A stretch of 8,269 nt of DNA from Opitutales bacterium (GTDB lineage Bacteria > Verrucomicrobiota > Verrucomicrobiia > Opitutales > UBA2987). Below the pieces are notes generated by a model. It had not been told where the DNA came from, did no database searches, and saw only the letters and a list, made by a program, of their open reading frames with translations. Location: positions 1 through 8,269 of the forward strand of contig JAJFLT010000123.1 in assembly GCA_021772555.1 (NCBI GenBank). The letters are read 5' to 3'. Made by a program: the position numbers and the translations under genes. Numbering within the stretch: position 1 is the first letter of the stretch; every line of letters begins with the position of its first letter. Shown here in pieces: positions 1 to 5,170 of this stretch.

Positions 1-2
1 TG

Positions 3-398
3 GTGGCTGCATTGATTGGCTGGATTCTATATTACCTGCTCGGTATCATTCTTTTCGGTCTTCTGAGTTCGTTTCTACAAGGCTGGCTCGGCGCATTTTT
101 TCGCCTCTTCCCGGTGGGACTTCCTTTGTTACTGGCTCCGCCTTGCAGTGCGGCCGCTCTCTATCTGTATCAGTCGCGAAACAATCCCCAGGACTTGCTC
201 CGATTGGACGCAATCTTGAGGATGCTGCTGGCGGGTTGGAAATCCCTCGTTTTTCCCTCGCTGTTTTTTGTTGGCCTGATGATTGTGGGCTCCCCTCTTT
301 ATGGATTTGCCTTTTTCCTTGGCTTTTCCATTCTTCTGGCCTATTTCACCATCCTCTTTGGTCTATTGGAAAAGCAGAGAGATGCGTCCATGGATTGA
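3..398 (+). CDS. Small polytopic inner-membrane protein of unknown function (possibly 5'-partial)
   Basis: The reading frame opens at a GTG on base 3 and gives 131 residues, ending in TGA. Because it touches the window edge, the true start may lie upstream and the protein may be longer; no ribosome binding site can be seen. The product is very hydrophobic. There are about four membrane segments, at roughly residues 4-25, 33-55, 80-98 and 100-122. A polar loop at about 56-75 (SRNNPQDLLRLD) is followed by a short charged C-terminus (EKQRDASMD). I do not recognise the family. The FmdB-like gene follows 30 bp downstream on the same strand, so the two are probably co-transcribed. That this is a real gene is supported by its consistent membrane topology and tight spacing to the next gene. 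The function is unknown. Confidence 0.6.
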   Translation: MAALIGWILYYLLGIILFGLLSSFLQGWLGAFFRLFPVGLPLLLAPPCSAAALYLYQSRNNPQDLLRLDAILRMLLAGWKSLVFPSLFFVGLMIVGSPLYGFAFFLGFSILLAYFTILFGLLEKQRDASMD

Positions 399-428
399 TA
401 GTAATTTCAGTTTAGAAAATTTTGAGCG

Positions 429-758
429 ATGCCAACCTACGATTATCTGTGCAAGTCCTGTGAGGAGGAATTTGAAATCTTCCACTCCATCACGGCGGAG
501 TCGCTTACCCAGTGTCCCTCCTGTGAAAAGGAAACGCTGGAACGGCTGATTGGGGTCGGCGCCGGTATCATTTTTAAAGGCAGCGGTTTTTATCAGACTG
601 ACTATAAAAACAGCTCCGAAAAAAATTCAAAATCTACCCCTAAAGAAGAAAAAAAGAAAGAATCCAGCTCTCCCGAGCCCAAAGCTGCTGCAGCAGGCAG
701 TTCAGACACTAAGTCGAATAACGGAACAGGCTCCTCGGAAAAGGGCGCTAATACTTGA
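429..758 (+). CDS. FmdB-family zinc-ribbon regulatory protein with a low-complexity tail
   Basis: This 109-residue protein starts MPTYDYLCKSCEEEFE, the typical opening of the FmdB/CxxC_CXXC_SSSS family. Two CxxC knuckles are visible: C8-x2-C11 and, after about 20 residues, CPSC (C29, C32). Together they would bind one zinc ion. The family signature then continues as RLIGVGAGIIFKGSGFYQTDY (about residues 39-60). From about residue 61 onward the chain is a disordered-looking tail rich in Lys, Ser, Glu, Ala and Gly. Many FmdB proteins have such a tail, but its sequence is not conserved. Named after a putative regulator of formamidase expression in Methylophilus, the family has no firm biochemical role, so a regulatory role is only inferred. 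The gene lies 30 bp after a membrane protein and 15 bp before a membrane-anchored protein, probably in one operon. No strong Shine-Dalgarno precedes the ATG, but the family-typical N-terminus fixes the start. Confidence 0.93.
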   Translation: MPTYDYLCKSCEEEFEIFHSITAESLTQCPSCEKETLERLIGVGAGIIFKGSGFYQTDYKNSSEKNSKSTPKEEKKKESSSPEPKAAAAGSSDTKSNNGTGSSEKGANT

Positions 759-760
759 TT

Positions 761-766
761 GGAGGG
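761..766 (+). promoter_or_regulatory. Strong Shine-Dalgarno for the 774 start
   Basis: GGAGGG lies 7 nt before the ATG at 774. It decides the start of the next gene. The frame is also open from a TTG at 759, but that codon sits immediately before this ribosome binding site and is not a credible start. Confidence 0.8.
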
Positions 767-773
767 AAAATCC

Positions 774-1451
774 ATGGCTAATGAAAACGAAGCATCGGGT
801 CCCGGTTGGGGCGGAGCCATCGTAGCGGCAATTTTAAGTACTATTATCGGCGTGGTCCTGGCCGTGGCCAATCTCATCATTTTACCGGTTGCATCGGTCA
901 AGGAAATCCCGCCGGAAGAGGAGCAGGTTCCCAAGACCGTTTATTTCATCTCCGGCGGGGACAAAGGGGGGAGCACCTGGAAGCAGAAGAAGACTTTTCT
1001 CGAAAGCGGGCAAAGCGGCACGCTTCTTCTACTCGAAGGCGATCTCAACCGTTGGGCTAAATCGTCCTTCAGGCCGGATCCCAAACAAAATGAGGACGGG
1101 GGCCTGCTGTCGCAAATTACAATGGTTCCCGAAACCCCCAACTTCCGTATCGCCGACGAAAAGTTGCAGGTATCTTCACAATTGGTGATTCCCATTTTAG
1201 GCGAGGGCAAGAAATTCACCTACCAGGCCGTAGGGAGTTTTGTTGGCGATTCCGGGAGTAACAAATTCAAGGCCGAGTCAGGGTATATAGGCACATGCCC
1301 CATTCCTAATATTGCCGGATTGCCGGATAGGGTTTACAACCTCCTGGCGTCCAAATTCCTGCAGAGCGAAGAATACACCGCGCTCAATCCAAATTGGACT
1401 CAGTTAAGCCAGGTAGTTATCGAAAATAACCAGATTAAACTCGTTCGCTAA
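774..1451 (+). CDS. Membrane-anchored protein of unknown function
   Basis: The start at 774 is chosen because GGAGGG precedes it at ideal spacing; the product begins MANENEASGPGWGG and has 225 residues. One strongly hydrophobic segment (about residues 14-37) follows a short N-terminal tail. It is probably an uncleaved signal anchor, placing about 185 residues outside the cytoplasmic membrane. After an acidic, proline-containing linker (KEIPPEEEQVP) comes a soluble domain with alternating hydrophobic residues, which suggests mostly beta structure. It includes a motif LLLEGDLNRWA at about residues 89-99. A hydrophobic run ending in E-x-x-LN is seen near the start of several extracytoplasmic lipid-binding-like domains of unknown function. 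That likeness is faint and I do not assign a family. It is the last gene of the short plus-strand cluster and is followed by a likely terminator. Confidence 0.75.
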   Translation: MANENEASGPGWGGAIVAAILSTIIGVVLAVANLIILPVASVKEIPPEEEQVPKTVYFISGGDKGGSTWKQKKTFLESGQSGTLLLLEGDLNRWAKSSFRPDPKQNEDGGLLSQITMVPETPNFRIADEKLQVSSQLVIPILGEGKKFTYQAVGSFVGDSGSNKFKAESGYIGTCPIPNIAGLPDRVYNLLASKFLQSEEYTALNPNWTQLSQVVIENNQIKLVR

Positions 1452-1473
1452 CGAGTAGATTGGTCTGCAACTC

Positions 1474-1494
1474 AGAGTGGGAAAACCCGCTTTT
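1474..1494 (+). terminator. Probable intrinsic terminator after the 3-1451 cluster
   Basis: AGAGTGGG (1474-1481) can pair with CCCGCTTT (1486-1493) around an AAAA loop, with two G-U pairs. The 3' arm merges into a short run of four T residues (1491-1494). The stem is modest and the T run short, so this is a plausible rather than strong terminator. It works in the plus direction only: read on the minus strand, the hairpin has no T run after it. Its right end overlaps the stop codon of the convergent minus-strand gene. Confidence 0.5.
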
Positions 1495-2512
1495 ATCCGT
1501 CAACTTCATCCCCGTTCGAAGGATTCAGAGGCGGCTCGACCAAAACGGATCCTCCCAATCCCGGCATGTAGTCCGAAAATTCTGACCCTTCCGGCGTTGC
1601 CCGAAGCGCTTGTTGAACCATACCCATTTTGGCGTCGAGATTATCCAGCATGGAGACAAAAACCGCCTCCGGAGTGGCGGCCAAGACGGCGGCTCCCCAT
1701 TCAAGTTGGCCTTGATGGCTGAGGATAATGTGCTCCAGTCGCTCCCGCAGTGCGGGTTCCAGCTTGTTTTGGAGAGCCGCTTTACGGGCGATCCGGTAGC
1801 CCAGCACGACATGTCCCTGTAAAATCCCCTGGCGGCTTTTCCTCGTTACACGCTCTCCTTCGTATTCCAACATCTTTCCCACATCGTGCAAAATCAGGCC
1901 GCTCAGGGCCAGGTCCTGGTCGACTTCAGGGTAGTGGGGCAGGAGGGCTTGGCAGGCCCGGCAAAGATGAACGGTGTGTTCCAAAAGTCCTCCCCGGTAG
2001 GCATGGTGCATGCCGATGGCGGCGGCGCAGGTCTTAAACCGGTCGCCCATTTCAGTGGTGGCCTGGACAACCGCGGCCCTCAATGCGTCGTGCTTAATCT
2101 GGTGACAGAACTCCAGTAGTTCCACCCACATTTCCTCCCGGTCTTCGCTGGTCGAAGGAATCAATTGATCGAGGAGGTTTTGAGAATCAACTTCCTCCTC
2201 CGGCACTACTTCGGCAAATTGAATGCGGGGTGAAAACCGGTTTTGGTAGTACTCGGTCATACCCTGAACCCGCACGACCGATTCCAATGGGGCGTCGTGA
2301 AAGAATAAAAATGTGGCTGTGTCGCTGAAGCAAACGAAATGGAAACTGCCGGTTGTGTCGCCCAAGTCCACGGAGAGGAATTCGGAACCATTGCGGGCTG
2401 TTTTCAAAGCCGCCTCCCGCAAAAGAAAAATGCCCTCGAAAGGAACATTCTGGTCTTCTCCAAAACCCTTGAGTTCGGCCACGGTGGGATGATTTTTATG
2501 GGATCTGTTCAT
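1493..2512 (-). CDS. YhaM-like OB-fold/HD-domain phosphohydrolase (putative 3'-5' exoribonuclease)
   Basis: The product has 339 residues, close to YhaM-family proteins (about 310-330). The N-terminal part (about 15-105) looks like an OB-fold nucleic-acid-binding domain: GIFLLREAALKTARNGSEFLSV, then a G-D-T-T-G turn and a strand. The C-terminal part (about 165-300) is an HD domain. Its metal ligands are visible as H179 (LLEHT), H209-D210 (ILHDVGK), H234 (QGH), H261 and H266 (HIILSHQG), and D290 (SMLDNLDAK). In Bacillus, YhaM is a Mn-dependent 3'-5' exoribonuclease with this architecture, so a role in RNA turnover is likely but inferred. The last 25-30 residues are variable. The ATG at 2512 is the first possible start after an in-frame stop, although no good Shine-Dalgarno precedes it. 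It follows mgtE by 43 bp with no terminator seen, so it is probably translated from the same mRNA. Confidence 0.88.
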   Translation of the reverse strand: MNRSHKNHPTVAELKGFGEDQNVPFEGIFLLREAALKTARNGSEFLSVDLGDTTGSFHFVCFSDTATFLFFHDAPLESVVRVQGMTEYYQNRFSPRIQFAEVVPEEEVDSQNLLDQLIPSTSEDREEMWVELLEFCHQIKHDALRAAVVQATTEMGDRFKTCAAAIGMHHAYRGGLLEHTVHLCRACQALLPHYPEVDQDLALSGLILHDVGKMLEYEGERVTRKSRQGILQGHVVLGYRIARKAALQNKLEPALRERLEHIILSHQGQLEWGAAVLAATPEAVFVSMLDNLDAKMGMVQQALRATPEGSEFSDYMPGLGGSVLVEPPLNPSNGDEVDG

Positions 2513-2555
2513 GGGCTGGGTGAGCGGTGGTCGGTGTTATAAATTCCAATTATTT

Positions 2556-3926
2556 CTATAGCAAAAGAAAAGAACCCAGGCTGAGAAAGACAAAAAAACC
2601 GGCCACATCGGTTACGGTGGTTAGGAAAATGGATGAACTCTGTGCCGGATCGAGTTTCAGTTTTTTCAGGAAAAGAGGAATGAATGCGCCGGAAAGACCG
2701 GCCAGGCCCATGTTGAGGACCATTGCGATCAAGACGACGGCCGCGATTTTTTCCTCTCTTGTGACCAAATAGGCCACCGCCGCTGCTATCAATCCGGTCA
2801 GCAAACCATTAAGCAGCCCCATCACAAGTTCCTTGGAGCAAATGCGTATTTCATCGTGTTCCTGCATTTGGGCCAAGGCGATACTGCGAATGGCCACGGC
2901 CAAAGTTTGCGCCCCGGCATTGCCGCCCATGCTGGCCACCACGGGCATGAATACCGCCAGAATGGTCAGTTGCTCGATTTGCTCCTGATAAAAATAGACT
3001 ACTCCCGCCGCCATGAAAGCGGTGATCAGGTTGACCTGCAACCAGGGGTGTCGACGGCGCATGCTGAAGGCTATATTATCGTAGATATCCTCGGTCGCAC
3101 CGGCTCCAACGAGCTTTTGCATATCTTCGGTGGCCTCGTCCTGAACCACGTCCATGGCGTCGTCGATAGTGACAATACCCAGCAAGGTGCCGGCCTCATC
3201 GACGACAGGCAGGGATAACAGATTGAATTCGGCGATGGTCAAGGAGACCTCTTCCCGGTCCATTTCCGGATGGCAGATGCCCTTGACTTGAGTGTTCATG
3301 ATGTCGCCGATTTTTCGTTCCTGACGGGCCAATATCAGATCCCGCATAGAGACGATTCCCAGCAGCTTCATTTCTTCGTCAACGACATAGATATAGTAGA
3401 TATCCTCGAATTCCTCTTGCAGGTTTCGAATTTTTTCAATGGCTTCTCTGACCGTTATGGCTGGCAGAATGGTGGCCGCCTCCGGTGTCATTATGCCTCC
3501 GGCCGTATTCGGATCGTAAGACATCAAAACCTTCAGCGTCTCGGCGCTCTCCGGCTCCATACGGTTCAGAAGCCGGTCGCGATCCTCTTCGTCCAGCTCT
3601 GCCACAATGTCTGCGGCATCGTCCGGATCGAATTCCTCCAGAATCTTGACCGCGCGATCCTCGTTCATGGCTCCGACCACCTCGGCGGAATCGTCGGCAT
3701 CCATTTCCGAAAGAATATCGGAGGCCTCCTCTTCCCGTAATTTCCGCAATACAAGACGACGGTCGTCCACCTCCAAGCGTTCCAGAAATTGCGCCACCAC
3801 GACGGGCGAACTGGCCGCCAATCGCCTGCCGTCTAGTTCCGCAAAACCACCCTTGGGCCAGTCGTGCAATTCCTCCAGTGAATATTCAGGGGAAAATTCG
3901 TCCAGCGATGGGGTTGCTTCAGTCAT
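2556..3926 (-). CDS. mgtE: MgtE-family magnesium transporter
   Basis: The 456-residue product has the full MgtE layout. Residues 25-135 form the N domain of acidic helical repeats (ASDILSEMDADDSAEVV and DAADIVAELDEEDRDRLLNRM). Residues about 140-265 hold two CBS domains (ITVREAIEKI...LLGIVSMRDL and LSLPVVDEAGTLLGIVTIDDAMD). Five membrane segments follow at about 297-315, 320-350, 366-388, 393-415 and 432-454. The pore-family signature MPVVASMGGNAGAQ is at 327-340. The C-terminal DPAQSSSIFLTTVTD contains D440, which by position matches the conserved pore aspartate of Thermus MgtE. In this family cytosolic Mg2+ bound at the N and CBS domains closes the channel, and the many acidic residues here fit that. 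It starts 5 bp after the hydrolase stop codon, so it is translationally close to that gene. No room exists for a separate Mg2+ riboswitch in this gap. The start ATG has only a weak ribosome binding site. Confidence 0.97.
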   Translation of the reverse strand: MTEATPSLDEFSPEYSLEELHDWPKGGFAELDGRRLAASSPVVVAQFLERLEVDDRRLVLRKLREEEASDILSEMDADDSAEVVGAMNEDRAVKILEEFDPDDAADIVAELDEEDRDRLLNRMEPESAETLKVLMSYDPNTAGGIMTPEAATILPAITVREAIEKIRNLQEEFEDIYYIYVVDEEMKLLGIVSMRDLILARQERKIGDIMNTQVKGICHPEMDREEVSLTIAEFNLLSLPVVDEAGTLLGIVTIDDAMDVVQDEATEDMQKLVGAGATEDIYDNIAFSMRRRHPWLQVNLITAFMAAGVVYFYQEQIEQLTILAVFMPVVASMGGNAGAQTLAVAIRSIALAQMQEHDEIRICSKELVMGLLNGLLTGLIAAAVAYLVTREEKIAAVVLIAMVLNMGLAGLSGAFIPLFLKKLKLDPAQSSSIFLTTVTDVAGFFVFLSLGSFLLL

Positions 3927-3931
3927 GTTCT

Positions 3932-4498
3932 CTAGCTGTATTTCTTGACCAAGTCCGTATAATCGCGGAAAGCGGGTGCTTTGGCATCACCCAGGAGGCT
4001 GTAAAAAACAGCTTCGGAAGGAAGCGGATAGCAGTGTTTTTCCCGACTCAAAAAATCGATCACCGCTCTGCCATCTTCTTCCCGGCGGCAGCCCAGGCAA
4101 TCGGTCAACAACGTGATCTGGAAACCTTCCCTGAGGGCATCGACAACGGTTTGGTAAATACAGATCGGTGTTTCCAATCCCCCCATGACCAGGTGTTGTA
4201 TATTCTGCTCCCGCAGAGAAAGGCGGAGCCCTTCTGCCTTGAGCGCGGAAAATGCCGATTTGGTAAAGACTTTCGCTTCGGGCGCGGCTTCCAGAAGCTC
4301 GGATTGCGTCGATCCCAGTTTTTCCGGAACCTGCTCTGAAATATAAACCGGCAATTTCAACAATGATGCCGCCTCGATTGCGAAACGGCAACGCCGCACC
4401 AGCTCGTTATATCCTGGAAGCACACGGGCGAATACGGTTTGCACATCGACTAGAAGAAAGGCTGTCGATTCAGTTACACTGGCATTTGTCGTTGTCAT
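3932..4498 (-). CDS. YcaC-like cysteine hydrolase (isochorismatase superfamily)
   Basis: The protein has 188 residues and a single isochorismatase-like alpha/beta domain. The expected D-K-C catalytic triad is visible: D18 in FLLVDVQ, K80 in VFTKSAFS, and nucleophile C113 in GGLETPIC. The G-x-E-T turn before the cysteine is the usual non-proline cis-peptide site. The segment EQVPEKLGSTQSEL and the ending SEAVFYSLLGDAKAPAFRD are typical of the YcaC/ISOC1-ISOC2 branch rather than of true isochorismatases or nicotinamidases. Substrates for this branch are mostly unknown, so I name no reaction beyond amide- or ester-type hydrolysis. No siderophore genes are nearby, which also argues against isochorismate. 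It is the first gene of the minus-strand cluster, 5 bp ahead of mgtE. The likely promoter lies so close that the mRNA may have almost no leader. Confidence 0.92.
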   Translation of the reverse strand: MTTTNASVTESTAFLLVDVQTVFARVLPGYNELVRRCRFAIEAASLLKLPVYISEQVPEKLGSTQSELLEAAPEAKVFTKSAFSALKAEGLRLSLREQNIQHLVMGGLETPICIYQTVVDALREGFQITLLTDCLGCRREEDGRAVIDFLSREKHCYPLPSEAVFYSLLGDAKAPAFRDYTDLVKKYS

Positions 4499-4507
4499 AG
4501 ACTTAGA

Positions 4508-4513
4508 ATTATA
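4508..4513 (-). promoter_or_regulatory. Consensus -10 box (TATAAT) for the minus-strand cluster
   Basis: On the minus strand the sequence reads GGGTATAATTCTAAGTCTATG, with a perfect TATAAT whose last base is 9 nt from the hydrolase start codon. A poor -35 candidate, CTGCAA, sits 16 nt upstream (4530-4535). The surrounding 105-bp divergent gap (4499-4603) is AT-rich and must also hold the promoter of the rightward gene at 4604. I could not find a convincing box pair for that direction. Confidence 0.5.
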
Positions 4514-4603
4514 CCCGATATTTTAGCGATTGCAGGACAATTTTAACTTTTGCACCAGATTGATCTTTACTACCCCGCCTCGAACACTGAAATGTAGACG
4601 AAT

Positions 4604-5098
4604 ATGGATTGGAGAGTAAAGACCCTTTCAAAGCATTCACATGCTTCCGGCAAACCGTTACAGCCGGACCAAGAAATAGTCAGTTACCTCTATAAAAATG
4701 AGGAGGGCGAATTGTTGAGGGCTGATGTTCTGGCTGAAGAAACTGAAAAATTCAGCCCTTCCGGCGCCATTGTCGGATGGTGGGGGCACCGGATCAAGGA
4801 CTCTGAATCGGAAGCAGAAGCGCGGCAGGCGGCGCTCAAAACCTCTGAGGAGCTTTTTATTTCCCTCTACCAAGTCGAAGGTGAGACGGGACATTCGGAG
4901 GAGAGCGACATACTTAAATACCTGCTTGCTCTGATGTTGGAACGTAAAAAAATTCTCAAGCCGGTCCCTGGTCAGGGAAAAGCTGAATCGCAAACCTACC
5001 TCTTGCGCCAAACGGAAACCGAATATGAAGTCCCCAACGTAGAAATCTCCGCGGACATGCTCCACAATGCCAAGGAACAATTAAGGCTGATCATTTGA
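4604..5098 (+). CDS. Conserved hypothetical protein, PVC-group type
   Basis: The product has 164 residues, is soluble, and has no signal peptide or membrane segment. It starts MDWRVKTLSKHSHASGKPLQ. From memory this opening (M-x-W-x-V-K, then a C/S...TG/SG turn), the central W-W-G-H-R stretch and the helix YLLALMLERKKILK are shared with a hypothetical family of about 160-190 residues. I recall that family from planctomycete and verrucomicrobial genomes. Near the C-terminus, the segments QTYLLRQTE and YEVPNVEIS also fit that pattern. Relatives usually have a cysteine near residue 12 where this protein has serine or histidine. The function is unknown and I do not propose one. It faces away from the hydrolase gene across a 105-bp gap and lies 72 bp before the xylonate dehydratase gene. 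Whether it is co-transcribed with the sugar genes is unclear. The ATG has no obvious Shine-Dalgarno. Confidence 0.8.
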   Translation: MDWRVKTLSKHSHASGKPLQPDQEIVSYLYKNEEGELLRADVLAEETEKFSPSGAIVGWWGHRIKDSESEAEARQAALKTSEELFISLYQVEGETGHSEESDILKYLLALMLERKKILKPVPGQGKAESQTYLLRQTETEYEVPNVEISADMLHNAKEQLRLII

Positions 5099-5170
5099 AA
5101 ATTATTGTAGTCAGCTCAATTATTTATTCATAAAACGGGACTCGTCAGAACAGCCCGGTCGCAAGCCTGC
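5099..5170 (+). promoter_or_regulatory. AT-rich leader with a small hairpin upstream of the dehydratase gene
   Basis: This gap has an AT-rich left half (5099-5135). It contains the 7-mer AATTATT twice (5100-5106 and 5118-5124) and a weak promoter-like pair, TTGTAG (5105-5110) and CATAAA (5129-5134). The right half can fold as CGGG-A-CT (5136-5142) with AGCCCG (5152-5157), one bulged A and a 9-nt loop. No T run follows, so it is not a terminator. A promoter or operator for the sugar genes here is plausible but not shown. Confidence 0.25.

Noticed and set aside
759..773. TTG start at 759 for the membrane-anchored protein
   Set aside because: This codon falls beside the GGAGGG ribosome binding site that serves the ATG at 774, so the shorter start is preferred.
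3270..3740. 156-codon plus-strand frame opposite mgtE
   Set aside because: It is antisense to the CBS and N-domain coding region of a clear mgtE gene. It has no start context and no family likeness.
3927..3931. Mg2+ riboswitch (M-box or ykoK type) ahead of mgtE
   Set aside because: Only 5 bp separate mgtE from the upstream gene, leaving no space for a leader riboswitch.
5136..5157. Hairpin before the dehydratase gene as a terminator
   Set aside because: The stem has a bulge and no T run follows it, so termination is unlikely.
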